Shown here one piece after another: positions 25,661 through 37,829 of a DNA stretch of 64,000 bases. This stretch comes from Hevea brasiliensis (Eukaryota > Streptophyta > Magnoliopsida > Malpighiales > Euphorbiaceae), in NCBI RefSeq assembly GCF_030052815.1, contig NC_079497.1, positions 20,598,258-20,662,257 on the forward strand, written 5' to 3'. Below the pieces are notes generated by a model. The model was not told the DNA's origin. It made no database searches and saw only the letters and a program-made list of their open reading frames with translations. Positions within the stretch are counted from its first letter, which is position 1, and every line of letters begins with the position of its first letter. Position numbers and translations under genes: made by a program.

Positions 25661-27300
25661 TGTTTGCTAGTTTACAACCACCGTAAGTGCACGGATCGCT
25701 AACAAATAATAAAGTGATGAGTAGAGTATCGTTCCCACGAAGAGTTATAGGCATAAGAATTAAATTACACAACAATCTTAACTGTTTAAACTACCAAAAA
25801 ATTGTAAGAGAGTAAATTCTAAATTAAGACAGATAACTTTTGAGAATTAAAGAAAGTGAATCTGAAAACTTAAAGGGAATTCTAATTATGTGAATAATTT
25901 AGGAATTTTAGATTTCACACCTTAACTTTTTTATATTTTTAATCTTACTTTATTAATGGATTTAGTGTTTGTTTCTTTGATGGAAATTAATCCTAAGGTA
26001 TCCTAGATCCTCTCTCAAGGTATCTAATACGTATTTCAATTAGAGTCAAACCATACTTTGGTCGGTGATTAGTCCTAATCAAAACCCTTTGAGATCTATG
26101 ATTAATTTTGGAGCTCCACAAAGGTTATTAGCTTATCTCTAAGTCAGATTTTCTAGGTTCAAAATCTTGATTGTCCAATACTAATCTTCACCTCTCAGTT
26201 CTTTAATTAGTATCTTAGACCATAACTAGGTGGGTACTAACACATAGCATGCATTAAGAACACAAGAGATTGAATCAAAGAACAAAACTCAATTCCATTA
26301 AATAAAACTCAATATATGTCCATAACAAAAGTTAAGAATGCTATTTTCTAAATTCCAAAATTTTACGAATTACTCACTCATGGTGAGTTTAACAAACATA
26401 ATGTAATAAAAGTGAAAGCTCATAAAACCAATCTGAAGACTAAAAACAAAAGAACCGAGGGAGGATTCTGCAGCTGTGAACTTGTGAAACTTTGGCTGAG
26501 AAGTCTGTCCTTGGCACTGATGTGATCTTCTTTAAGACGACTAGGGTTCCTCTGGAAGATTTCTCTCAAAACTCTTCCCTTTGTGTGTGTGTGTATTTAG
26601 CAATATCTCCAAACTCTCCTCCTCTATGTTTTTTATTGGCCTCTATTTATATTAAGTGTCCTAGGGTTAAGTTTTAAACTCCTACGGGAATTAGAAGTCT
26701 AATTGGTGTGCTAAAATAGGAGTTGAAATTGGATTTAGAAAGTCGCTAAAATATAGTACATAGCCCGTGTGTCACTACATGGCCTGGGGCGTGTAAATTT
26801 CTGGAGCTAATGGTCTCTTTTCGGATGGGGAGTAGTAAGTTACACGAGCCTTAAAGGCTGACACAGGTCAACTTACACTGCCCGTGTACTTTTGCATGCT
26901 CCATTTACTTCTTCAAGCCTTGGCAGCAGAAGTTACACGGGTTTCTGAAGGTTACATGGCCTAAGTTACATGGCCCATGTACTATGGCTTTCTCTTCACT
27001 TCTTTAAGTTTTGCCAGGTAGGAAGTTACACGGGACTGGGGATGTATTTACATGACCCGTGTAAAGTGTGTCAGTAACTTGCCTTGCGTCTTAAGTTCTT
27101 CCAAGCTTCCTTCTTTGTTCTTATGCCTTAAATTTTCTTCAGAACACCTAAAAATATACAGAAAATATAGATTTTAGTGTGGATCAGTGAAATTTACAAA
27201 AACTAATGTAATTATCAAATATACATGCAATTACCTATCTAAATGCCATGAAATATTATACAATTATGCTTAAAAACATCTATATAATACAAGCGTATCA
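25661..27300 (-). repeat. Athila-type 3' LTR (1640 bp)
   Basis: On the plus strand it runs from TGTTTGCTAG to GCGTATCA. On the minus strand it thus starts TGATACGCTTGTATTATAT next to the polypurine-like tract TTTGAGGGTATT (27301-27312). Its inner-orientation 3' end matches the partial LTR at 36402-36661 over about 260 bp, with scattered differences. It includes several 'ttacacggg...cccgtgtaa'-like motifs between about 26755 and 27065. Confidence 0.9.
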
Positions 27301-27903
27301 AATACCCTCAAACTCAAACTTTTATTTGTCCTCAAGTAAATCAAAACTCTTTTTGAAATACTTTTTAGGGGAAACTTAGAAACATAACCAAAATTTCAAT
27401 ATGCATACAATTGAACTCCTGCCATCCTTTATACCAATTTCCCTCTTTCAAGGCATAAAGAACTCAACAGCTGGCTGTTTAGAGCCTCACCCCCTTCATA
27501 GTGCTTTAACTAATTATTCCTATATGCAAGGCCATTAATAAGTCACACATAACCTATTTTATTAGGGTAGACTTAAGAAATACTTACTCCCCCAAGTTGC
27601 CTCTATTGATGATGATTGTGGTATGATTTAATTTCAACTCCATAGGCATATCTCAATTTCCTATCTTTACTAATATACCCTACAAATTTCAGAAGATCAA
27701 AAGGTCTTTAAAAGAGTTGTAATTGGATTAAGGGATAATGATTTGGTTACTAATGAAAGGTTTTAAGGAGTGCAAATATGAGGATAGCATCTATGCATAA
27801 AATACTAAGTATATCAAGTTTATACTACTGGTTTTGCATAGAGAGGAGGACTTCTAAGTTTTTATAGTGCCAAGTATGCTTCTATGATTCTTATCTTGGG
27901 ACT

Positions 27904-27935
<32 letters not shown>

Positions 27936-29159
27936 ATGTCCCTTTTGTCCTCCCCCCAAACTCATTGCTTTTGCTGGGTTAGAAAGGCAAATTTTTCTTT
28001 GATTTTAATTGCACACTTGCACTCTTCTTGAGTTTTACACCCTCTCCTCGTATTTTCTTTTGCACTTAATATGCCTATCCTCTATGCATTAGGCTTCCTC
28101 AAAAGGGTGAGGTAAGTGTTTAGGCTAGGGGTTAGGTCAATAATTATGGGTAAATAAAGAAAATCATATAGGTAAAAATATAGCTTCAAGTTGGGTGCAG
28201 GGGATATATTGTGACTAAGGGTGGCTAAGGCTTAATTAAGCTATGTCAAAGAATGCATTAATCATCTTTTTATCAATCATAAGCAAGGATTTCACCTTGA
28301 TAGGTCCAAGAGACATGTTCTAGAGCTGGTGAGGAATTTTTGGGTTTGCTTCTATTTTAAAAATTTTCTCCTAATTTTGCAAGTTTAGTGTGACAGATTA
28401 ATAGTTATGAAAGGGTTTAACTAGTTTAACTCCAATTAGGTGATTTAGCTTTTCACAAATATCATATTGAAGCCTTTTTTCCTATCCAGATACATTCATT
28501 CCTCAATCCCAGGGAGTCCAATTATGCACTCATCAAAGTTTTGATTATAATTCTAAGTTAAAAGCCTTTTAAAAAAGTCCAGAATTTTCAAAATTTGCAA
28601 AAATTTTTTGGATTTTTGATACACAAGTATAATATGGATATAATTAAGCAATATAATAAAATATAATGTGTGAATGTATAAATGCATAATTGCACCCCCA
28701 AACTCAATATTGGCATTGTCCTCAATGGCAAACAGAATAAGCAAAAGTAAACAACATTAAAGATGTATGGAAAAGAGCATGTAATTTATTAAGATAGATA
28801 GTATATGTAAGCAGAACAAAAAGACTAACAATCAGGACCTAGATGCCAGAATTAAGGCCTATGCCAGTACAATATACCAAAATGGCCTAATTTATGGTCC
28901 TATGACTAAAAACTCTCAAAGGGTGAGGAGGGGGGTCTGCATCAGGATGCTCTAAAATCATGTCCAACTTGTTATGGGCTTCTTAGAGACTATCTTCCAC
29001 TTTGTGAAACTAGTTCTCAATAGTGGTCTCTAATACCTGCATCCGAGCATCAAATGTGGCCTTTATCCTCTGAAGGAAAGTAAGCATGGGGTCTGCAGGG
29101 GGTGGAGGAGTTCTGGGTGGGGATTCTTGTAAGATAGGGTTTGGTTCCTCCTGTTGTGT
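27301..29159 (-). other. Non-coding 3' region of the Athila-type element
   Basis: This stretch lies between the env-like reading frame and the 3' LTR. I see no coding frame in it. It contains a (CT)n microsatellite at 27904-27930 and T-rich tracts. Confidence 0.7.
27904..27930. repeat. (CT)n microsatellite
   Basis: About 13 CT dinucleotides followed by a T run. Confidence 0.95.
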
Positions 29160-30216
29160 TACTATTGTGCTGCACTAGAGGATTCACCTCTTTTTCTCCC
29201 TCCCGGTACTACTTGAGGGATGACATTCCCTGCTGCATCAATTAAAAGGCACTGGTCTCTCACTTGCCTGCATATCCCCATGGAGATACAAATGGTCTGG
29301 TAGATCCGAGAGGCACCAATGATGGGGCGTAAGTGGACATGGGCAGGCACAAACCCAAAGGGGAAGGCAATTGCTATGATCATGCCACCCCCTACGATGT
29401 TCCTCGTGGCTTTGTGGGATATCCTTTGAAAGTGGTTGCAGAGGAAATAGCCTATGCTGCAACACTGTCTAGCCACCATGCGCCATAAAAAGAATAGTTT
29501 ATTAGTGTTTATAATGCCTAAACTGTCGCCACCCCCATGATGGTGTGGGCAGTGAATCGGTGCATGTAATGCAGAGCAGGGCTGGCCAACCCACTAGATT
29601 TGGATCTGCTGGAATTGTAAATTTCTGAGTTTAGCATAATAGATTGCCAAAACTCAATATTGTTGTAGACCATCATGTTTTGCAGAATTTTTTAGTGTCT
29701 ACTACTATCAAAGCTAAAAATGACATTAAACTCGTCCATGTTCAGGACACGATTAACTCTTAAGAGGCAGAATGTGATCCTCCCCCTATCACCTCTGTTA
29801 GTGGCCCAAAGGGTGGCCTGGAAACTCCCTAGGAACTCCAAAGTGGTGTCCCTATAGGTGGGGTAGCATAATTGGGTAAAACAGGTCCACCCAATGCTAT
29901 CAAGAAGGATGTTTACCTCCGCTTTCAACCCTAATCTCTCCAATAGGGTAGTGTCCATGTACTTGGTGGATGAAATCTTGTGGTGATTAAGTTGGGCACA
30001 TAAATCTCAGTACTCAGTGTTATGGAAGGGCTAGGCGATGGAGAATTCAGGTTTTGATGGTTGTTGGGGTTGTGGAGATTGTGGTTGTGGTCCTTGTGGT
30101 GGAGTTCGATGAGTTTTTGGGCATTGGGGTAGAGGTTGAAAGGGTGGGGATGGTGAATCACGGCCTCCTCGTGATGATGAGCCAACTCTACCTATAACTC
30201 TCTTTATTGGTGCCAT
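29160..30216 (-). pseudogene. Athila env-like / ORF3 protein remnant
   Basis: This open region sits downstream of integrase on the minus strand, where Athila, Calypso and Cyclops-type elements carry an extra reading frame often called env-like. It starts MAPIKRVIGRVGSSSRGG at 30216, followed by a Pro/Gln-rich stretch. Around 29958-29700 there is a block with ERLGLKAEVNILLDSIGW, YRDTTLEFLGSFQ and GRITFCLLRVNRVLNMDEFN, which I recognise as the conserved domain of Athila extra-ORF proteins. Around 29479-29160 another piece (HKATRNIVGGGM) follows in a third frame. At least two frameshifts and several stops break it. No signal peptide or clear membrane span was identified. The function in this element family is not established. 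Confidence 0.7.
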
Positions 30217-30416
30217 GAAAAAGGGAAGAATGAAGAGGTTTTTAGGGTTTAAAGAGGGGAATCAAGATGGAAAGGAAGACTTGTGAGGATATCTTTTAGA
30301 AAGAGGGGAATTTATAGGAGTTGAAGGGGTGGGTAATGGTTAGAGGGCATTTAAAAGGGCGAAGATGGCATTTGAAAGCTTTTTTTCACCTCTTCGGTGC
30401 ACTTTTTACGATGTTT

Positions 30417-30790
30417 TACACGGGCCCGTGTATCACTACACGTCCTAACTCGTGTAACTTTTTATTTCTCTTGTTCTATTTTTGAGTAGGTACACAGGTC
30501 ATATATTGTTACAAGGGGTACCCCGTGTAACTTTTTGCCTATGTTTTCCTGAGTTTCTCTCCTTACACGAGGCCATGTAATGAGAAAAAGAGGCCTGTGT
30601 AAGTTTTGCCCCAGGTTGTCTCAACCCTTTTTTTGAGTTTTTTGGTTATACGAGCTGTGTGTCTTCACACGTGGTGACCTGTGTAACTTTCTGGAGTGCC
30701 TATATCCATGAGCTTTCTAGGTCCAGAATGTTACACGAGGCGTGTACCATTACACGGCCTGACCCGTGTAACTTTCTGGGCAAAATTTGC
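30417..30790 (-). repeat. Array of 'ACACGGG...CCCGTGT' imperfect palindromes upstream of the env-like frame
   Basis: It begins with a perfect 16-bp palindrome TACACGGGCCCGTGTA (30417-30432). Further variants follow near 30514 (GGGGTACCCC then GTGTAAC), 30562, 30670 and 30733-30775. The same wording recurs in the LTR near 26762 and 26930-27065. Confidence 0.8.
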
Positions 30791-31061
30791 TGTGTTCTCA
30801 AAAGGTATTTTCTTATTTGAACTCCCCAGAAGGTTATGCTAACTTGTTTTTATGTGAAAGAGCTAAATGCAAATAGGAGTTAGCAACAAAAATACTCCCC
30901 TATTTTGTGATTTTCTTTCTTGCGTGGATTAGACTTGGTGATCTCCTCTCCCCTTTTACATTCCTCTTATCCTATGTGCAATGCAAAGAGTGAGGTGCCT
31001 ATAAAAAGAGAAATAACATAAAAAAGGGAATTAAATTGTAAAGAAAAAATTAAAAATCTTG

Positions 31062-32540
31062 GGTTACCTCCCAAGTAGCACTTGTTTATAGTCGTTAGCT
31101 CGACTGTCTTTTAGCTTTATGCTCGGGTTGGAGGATTGTTATAGGATTGTGTGAATCCTTTCTCAATTGTGTCTCCTGAGAAGTATGGCTTCAATCTCTG
31201 CCCATTAACCTTGAAGGCACCGGAGGTTCGCTCCATACTTCTACTGCTCCATGCAAGAAGATTTGAGTGACCTTAAAGGGTTTGGACCATCTTGACTGCA
31301 ACTTTCCTAGGAAGAGCTTTAGCCTTGAGTTGAACAGAGGACAAGGTCTCCTTCCTTGATTTTTTTCCTGGTTATGCGCCTGTTGTGCCATATTTTGGTC
31401 CTGTCCTTGAAGATCTTGGCATTCTCATAGGCATCTTGTCTAATTTCATCCAGTTCATAGAGCTATAGAAGTCTCTTTTCTCCAACAGCTTTCAAGTCAA
31501 AGTTCAGGGTTTGAATTGCCCAATAGGCCTTGTGTTCAAGCTCGACTAGGAGGTGGCATGATTTCCCAAAAACCAAACGAAAGGGAGTTGTTCCAATAAG
31601 AGTTTTGTATGCAGTGTGGTAGGCCCACAATGCATTATCTAATTTTAAACACCAATCCTTCCTTGAGTGATTGACCATTTTCTCAAGGATTTGCTTCAGT
31701 TCCCTATTTGAAACTTTCACTTGGCCATTAGTTTGAGGGTGATAAGGTGTTGTCACTTTGTGAGTGACTCAATATTTCTTTAATAATGTCTCAAATTGCT
31801 AATTACAAAAGTGACTTCCTCCATCACTGATGATTGTCCTTGGGGTGCCGCATCTTGTGAAGATCTACTTCTTGAGGAATTTGGTTACCACTCTGGCATC
31901 ATTTGTTGGTGTGGCTATTGCTTCCACCCATTTTAATACATATTCGACATCAACCAAATATACTTGTTTCCAAAGCTTTATTTCAAGTATACTGTGCAGT
32001 GGCATTTCACTCTTCCTTGAAACATTTCTTATTCTTTGGCATTAATTACATGTTAGCACAAAGGATCGCACATCTTTGAATAGATTTGGCTAGTAGAAAC
32101 CCTGCTTGTAAAATTTTAGCTACTATTTTTGTTGTGCTAAGATGTCCTCCATAAGGTGATGAGTGGCAAAGTTACAGAATACTATTTACTTCCTCCTCTG
32201 GTATGCATCTTCTTATCAGGCCATCATAACTTCTCTTGTACAGCAGAGGTTCCTCCCATATGTAGTATCTCACATCATGCAAGAATTTCTTCCTTTGCTA
32301 GTAGGACATTTGGGATGGCAAAACCCCACACACAAGGTAATTAACAATGTCAGCATAACAAGGGGCTTGAGAGATTGCAAATAAGTTCTCATCTAGAAAG
32401 AAATCATCAATTGGCAAATCATCGAAGCTATTCCCATGTTCTTTCCGCCTGAGCCTGGAGAGGTGGTCTGCTACCACATTTTCGATCCCTTTTCTATCAT
32501 TGATTTCAAGGTTGAATTCCTATAGAATTAGAATCTACCA
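31062..32540 (-). pseudogene. Athila integrase domain remnant
   Basis: The core block [22 protein letters not shown], followed by [19 protein letters not shown] and [21 protein letters not shown] (31756-31463), is the catalytic-core C-terminal part of a gypsy integrase. Here the expected glutamate of 'QAEVSN' reads as lysine (QVKVSN), which removes a catalytic acid. Further on, a short 'QVLLGR*P' at about 31065-31085 corresponds to the conserved ALLGRQP tail of Athila polyproteins. The region between integrase core and RNase H (31800-32540) is heavily mutated. It is non-functional. Confidence 0.8.
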
Positions 32541-32542
32541 GA

Positions 32543-33960
32543 TCAACCTTGTTTTGCTTCTTTCTTGTTTAGGAGGTACCTAATGGCAGCATGGTCTATG
32601 TAGATGACAACTTTGGAGCTAACCAAGTAAGATATGAACTTGTTAACTGCAAGCACAATAGCTAAAAATTCTTTTTCTGTGGGTGCATAGTTCACTTGTG
32701 TATCATCAAGTTTTTTATTGGCATAGTAGATGGCATAAACTTTCTTGTCCTTTCTTTGTCCAAGCACTGCCCCTACTGTATAATCACTTGCATTGCACAT
32801 TATTTCGAATGGCAGCTCCTAATCTGGTGGTTGTATTATTGGTGCTGAGATAAGGGCTTCTTTTATCTTGCAAAAGGCAACAAGGCAACTTTCATCAAAG
32901 TCAAAGGGAACATTTTGATTTAGAAAATTAGTTAATGGCTTAACTATTTAAAAAGAAACTCCTTAATGAATCTTCTGTAGAAGCCTGCATGCGCTAAAAA
33001 GCTTTGCACTTCTTTAACTGATAAAGGTGGTGGCATTTTTTCAATGATCTCTATCTTTGCCTTGTCCAATTCTATCCCTCTTTCTGAAACTAGGTGCCCA
33101 AGGACTATGCCCTCTTTTACTATGAAATGATATTTTTCCTAATTAAGAACTATATTTGATTCTTCACATCTTTAAAACACTTTAGATAGGTTAGTTAAGC
33201 ATTCATCAAAGATGATTCCATAGACAGAAAATTCATCCATAAAAACTTCCATTACATTTTCAATATAATCAGAAAAAATGGTCATCATGCATTTTTAAAA
33301 AGTTACGAGGGCATTACAAAGACCAAAAGACATTCTTCTATATGCAAATGTTCCATAAGGGCAAGTGAATTTGGTCTTCTCTTGGTCCTTAGGGTGAATG
33401 GGAATTTGGAAGAATCTAGAATGCCCATCTAGATAATAGAAATATGAATGTTTGGCTAGCGTCTCTAACATTTGATTTATAAATAGAAGAGGAAAATGGT
33501 CTTTCCTGGTGGCATTATTTAATTTTCTATAATCAATGCACATTCACCAACTAGTGACTACCCTAGTAGGGATCAATTTATTATTATCATTTTTCACCAC
33601 AGTTATCCCACTCTTCTTAGGCACTATATGCACCGGACTAACCCATTTGCTATCAGATATTGGATATATAATACTTGCATCAAATAGTTTTAAAATTTCT
33701 TTTTTCACTATCTCTTTCATGTTAGGGTTTAGTCTCTTTTGGTGTTCAATGGTGGGTTTACTGTTTTCTTCCATAAGTATTCTATGTATACAAATGGAAG
33801 GGTTGATTCCCTTGAGGTCTTCTATGGTATACCTTATAGACTTGCTATAGGTCCTAAGTTTCTCTAAGAGTTTTTCTTCTTCTCTAGAATTCAGATTGGC
33901 ATTTAAAATAATATGATGTTTAGAATTAGAGTCCAAGAATGCATACCTTAGTGTAGAAGG
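32543..33960 (-). pseudogene. Athila reverse transcriptase and RNase H remnant
   Basis: RT reads CIDYRKLNNATRKDHFPLLF, CPYGTFAYRRMSFGLCNAL and then EVFMDEFSVYG near 33245. The second aspartate of the catalytic pair is glutamate (FMDE for FMDD). RNase H starts at 32800 with MCNASDYTVGAVLGQ, then IYYANKKLDDTQVNYAPTEK and VVIYIDHAAIRYLL, ending at 32543 in an in-frame stop. Two frame changes separate the pieces. Replication functions are lost. Confidence 0.85.
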
Positions 33961-36275
33961 AAGAGGTTTTAATTCTACCAGTTTTATTTCTTCTTGAAGG
34001 CTGTTCTTGGGTTGGTCTTCTTGCAGATTTTCTACCAGAAGTGCTTGGGCCAAAGGTAAAGGTGGATTTACCTCAAGAGTTCTGTATATGCTACAATTTC
34101 CTTGTTCTCATTCTCCACTGTGTGGCCATGCACTATACAAGCTTCAAGAGGGTCTCCAGGATATCTCTTTTAAAATCTTCCTCCACTAGCTTGTCTATGA
34201 TGTCAACCCTTAAACATTCATTAGGTTTAGACTTTTGCTTCATTGCTTGGAACATGTTGAATTTTACCTTTTCATCTCTCACTTTGAGAGTTAGATGCCC
34301 ATTTTTGACATCTATAATTGCTCCAGCAATTGCCAAAAAGGGTCTTCCTAATACTATAGGAATTTGGACATCTTCCTCCATCTCCAAGATAATAATATCT
34401 ACTGGAATGAAAAATTTTTCCACCTTAACAAGGATGTTTTCTAGGATGCCAACCAGGTACTTGACAGATCTGTCTGTTAATTGCAAGGAGATGGTAGTTA
34501 GTATCAGCTCTCCCACATTCAGCTTTTGACATATAGATAAGGGCATTAAGTTTACGCTAGCTCTAAGGTCATGGAGGGCTTTGTCAATATTTATATTACC
34601 AATCTAGCATGGTATGGAGAAGCTTCCAGGATCTTTTAATTTTGAAGGCAGCTTGTTCTGTAGGATGGCACTACATTCTTCTGTTAGAGCAACCATCTCA
34701 TAATCCTCTAGTCTCCTTTTTTTTGGAAAGGATTTCCTTTAGAAATTTTGTATAGAAGGGCATCTGAGATAACGCTTCTGTAAAAAGAATATTGATGTAG
34801 AGCTTCTGTAAAACCTCTAAACATTTCTCAAATTGCTTGTCCAATTTAGCTTTCTGAAATCTTTGAGGAAAAGGTAAGGGGGGCTGGTAAGGTTCTAACA
34901 GTTTCTTTTTCTTCTTTTCCTCCTCTTATTTGCTTTCCTCAGCTTGATCCACTCTGGAAGCTAGTTGCTTGATCATCTCATTTTGTTGTTGCTGTGCTGC
35001 TAAGAAGCTCTCTATCATGGTCTCCATAGTCAACTTTGATTCTGCCTGTTGAGGTTGAGGGAGTGGTGGTTGTTGCTGCATTAAATTTTGTCCTCTGTTT
35101 TGGAAACCTGGTAATGGTGGCCTATATCCTTGCTGTTTGTTTATGGGTTGGTTCTGAGAATTCTGTGAGTTCGACCATGAGAAGTTTGGATGTTTCCTCC
35201 ATCTAAGATTATATGTGTTAGAATATGGGTTATTAACCTACATCTGGTTGAAGTTCCCTCCATTGTTCACATAGTTCCGATGCTCTGTGGAAGGCTTGCT
35301 GTAAAGACTGCATTCTAAAGTTGTATGATCTCCTCCATAGCTATCACATAATTGGTTACTTGCTCCTAATACATTGGCCTGCATTTTATCAAGTCTTTTG
35401 GTGAGTTTATCAAATTGAGCGTTAATCATGCCGAGGGCATCCAATTCCAGGATCTGTGCTTTTCTTCTTGCATCTCCCCTTTCATTTGGCAACTTAAAGT
35501 TATGGTACGCAATCCTTTCCAATAATTCCAAAGCTTTAGCCACTGTTTTCTCCAGAAGGTCTCCTCCTGCTGCTGAAGCAACTGAACTCCTTGTGGATGG
35601 TAGCAAACCATTGTAAAAATTCTGGACAAGGAGCCAATCTTCTATACCATGGTGGGGATATTCCCTTTGAAGGTCTTTGTATCTCTACCATGCATTATAG
35701 AGTGATTCTCCTTCTTTTTGCTTGAAGGTGTTCAGTTATAGCCTTAATTTTGCGATTTTTACAGGTGGGAAGTACCTTGCTAAGAAGGCTTGTGAAAGAC
35801 CTTCCCAATTAGTGAAAGTACCAGCTGGTTGAGAGAGTAGCCACTTTTTTGCTTTATCTCTTAATGAGAATGGGAATGCTCAGAGTCGAATGGCTTCATC
35901 AGAGACTCTATTCATCTTGAAGGTATCGCATAGAGCAAGAAAGCACTGTAGGTGATAGTGTGGATCCTCCATAGGTGAGCCTCCAAATTGAGTTTGTTGC
36001 ATTATGTCGAGTCATGCTGGTTTAAGTTCAAAATTATTGGCCTCAATTATAGGCCTGGTGATGCTGGACTGGTATCCTTGAATATTAGGGGCTCCATAGT
36101 CCCTGAGAGATCTTTGCCTATTATTGTTATTATCAGCCATAACTGGACTTTCTATAGCTTCAGGTTCAGGTTCTGGCTCTTGATTTCTTCTTCCTCTCCT
36201 GATGGTTCTCAGAGTCTTATCTATTTCTGGATCCAATTCTAGTAATTCTTCTTCAGGTTTGGTTGTTCTGGTCAC
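33960..36275 (-). pseudogene. Athila gag and protease remnant
   Basis: Gag starts MTRTTKPEEELLELDPEID at 36275. It then shows the retrotransposon gag fold blocks (FPFSLRDKAKKWLLSQPAGT, WEGLSQAFLARYFPP, about 35900-35750), a coiled stretch around LDALGMINAQFDKLTKRLDK and a zinc-knuckle remnant CDSYGGDHTTLECS (about 35340). A Gln/Pro-rich linker follows. The protease lies at about 34620-34290: DLRASVNLMPLSI (the G of the D-x-G-A motif is Arg) and PIVLGRPFLAIAGAIIDV. A stop at 36012 and frame changes near 34600 and 34100 break it. Confidence 0.85.
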
Positions 36276-36377
36276 GTACTAATTTCTGTACTTGAAAGAA
36301 GAAAAAGTCAAACTAAAGTAATAAAAGAAATAAATGTTTAAATTAGCTAAATTGCCTATCATCTAATATTACTAAAC

Positions 36378-36395
36378 TCCTTGACAACGGCTCCA
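36378..36395 (-). other. Athila primer-binding site
   Basis: The minus strand reads TGGAGCCGTTGTCAAGGA, a close relative of the TGGCGCCGTTGCCGGGGA site usual in Athila. It lies seven bases inside the LTR end at 36402. Confidence 0.85.
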
Positions 36396-36401
36396 AAAAC
36401 T

Positions 36402-36661
36402 TATTTGCTAGTTTTATAACCACCACAAGTGCACGGATCACTGACAAGTAATAAAGTGATGAGTAGAGTATCATTCCCGCGAGGAGTTATAGGCATAAGT
36501 ACTAAAATACACAGCAATCTTAACTATTTAAACTACCAAAAATTATAAGAGAGTAAATTCTAAGCTAAGACGAATAACTTTTGAGAATTAAAGAAAGTGA
36601 ATCTGGAAACTTAAAGGGAATTCTAATTATGTAAATAATTCTAAAATTTTAGATTTCACAC
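36402..36661 (-). repeat. Athila-type 5' LTR, truncated piece
   Basis: About 260 bp match the inner part of the 3' LTR (25661-25920) up to TTAGATTTCACAC. The match then stops exactly where a Tat-type LTR end (TGTTGTAAGGG) begins at 36662. The remaining 1.4 kb should lie beyond the nested insertions, outside the window. Confidence 0.9.
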
Positions 36662-37284
36662 TGTTGTAAGGGTTTTGCGGTCGCCGGACGATTCTCATCG
36701 AAGTGAAAAAAGTGAGGAGTCGCCACTTCAATTTTAAGGGAAATTAAAGGAAATCATTACTGAAAATAAAAACCACTTCCGAAACAAAGATTCTAAGTTC
36801 GGAGTCCGTTCATGGGTGGGGAGGGTGTTAGGCACCCCACCTCGTCTCTTAACGAGGGTCGGCAAATTTAACGTTGTACTCTTAATAACTTACGATTGAT
36901 ATTTTGGGGGGGGGGGGGGTGTCTGAAGTCACAATATCAGTCCTTATTATTGATAAAAGGAGCATTTAATATCTCACCATTTTGGGTTTCCCAAGAACAC
37001 AGGTACATAGGATGACCCTACTGTGAATTGGTGTTTATTTGATTTGTTACGTATTTTATCTAATTTTTTCCACTTTGAATCGGGATTCTAATTCTAAAGA
37101 GGTGTTATTTGGGTTCCTAAAGATTTGCAATGAATGAGGAGGATTTTCGACTCACATGTTATGAATCTCGGTATTTAGGTGTTAGTAATATTAAAATTTT
37201 GATTAAAAAGATTTCGGGAAAGGACTCTCTCTCGATCTCTTAAAATATTCTTATTAAAAATTTTGCTAAGAAAATTCGGATAAG
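36662..37284 (-). mobile_element. Partial Tat/Ogre-like LTR, inverted, cut by the Ogre-type element
   Basis: Read on the minus strand this matches the 3' portion of the Ogre-type LTR. It has the GGGTTTCCCAAG/GGGTAACCC block, a run of C (36904-36919 as G on plus), 'GACGAGGTGGGGTGCCTAACACC', 'TTTAATTTCCCTTAAAATTGAAGTGGCGACTCC' in broken pieces, and the terminus CCGCAAAACCCTTACAACA. Divergence from the 37285 element is plain, so it is a different, older member. It is interrupted at 37284 and the rest is not in the window. Confidence 0.8.
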
Positions 37285-37829
37285 TGTTGACACCATATTT
37301 TGGTCGATCCCTGAAATCAATAGACTTTGAAATCGATTCCAAGCACCCAGTCTCCATTGTTGTTCAGTTCATTTTCGATCTTTCTTCATAGGGATCAAAC
37401 CGACACCAAGTCTCCTTACCAGTCAATCACATTTCCGATCTCTTGTCAAACGAAATCGAACCAACATTAGTCTTCATGCCATCCAATCTCCCGTTCATAA
37501 ATATTGTAAATAGTTGTTTAATAAAGTTAAGGTTTTAATCCGGCTTAATGGTGCTTCCGATCTTAAGTGTTCAAATCAGGTTTTCAATTTTAATAATCTT
37601 AAGTTCCGCTCGATGTTTGTTCTCGGTTTAGGCCGATCTCATGCTTATAATGTTTTACCGATCTCTCACACAAATTAATAATCGCTTTCAAGTTGTTATA
37701 ATATGTTCAGACAATCAGGCGCTTATACAACTTAGATACTTTTCGATCTCATCAAGTCATTGGACAAAAGAAAGAACTTCATTTCAAAATAAGAATATGT
37801 ACAAGTCATTCTGCTGGAGGATCACCCCC

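Larger units (their letters stand above)
25661..36661 (-). mobile_element. Athila-type Ty3/gypsy retrotransposon, decayed; 5' LTR truncated by a later insertion
   Basis: Read on the minus strand the order is: 5' LTR piece (36661-36402), primer-binding site (36395-36378), gag, protease, RT, RNase H, integrase, an env-like reading frame (30216-29160), a non-coding 3' region, polypurine tract and 3' LTR (27300-25661). Protein blocks such as CIDYRKLNNATRKDHFPL, CPYGTFAYRR and VLGRPFLAIAGA are those of the Athila lineage of plant gypsy elements. All coding parts carry stops and frameshifts. The rest of its 5' LTR must lie beyond the right edge of the window, past three younger insertions. Confidence 0.9.

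Noticed and set aside
33536..34529. Plus-strand open frames over the Athila region
   Set aside because: Shadows of the minus-strand protease and RT, which have clear family motifs.
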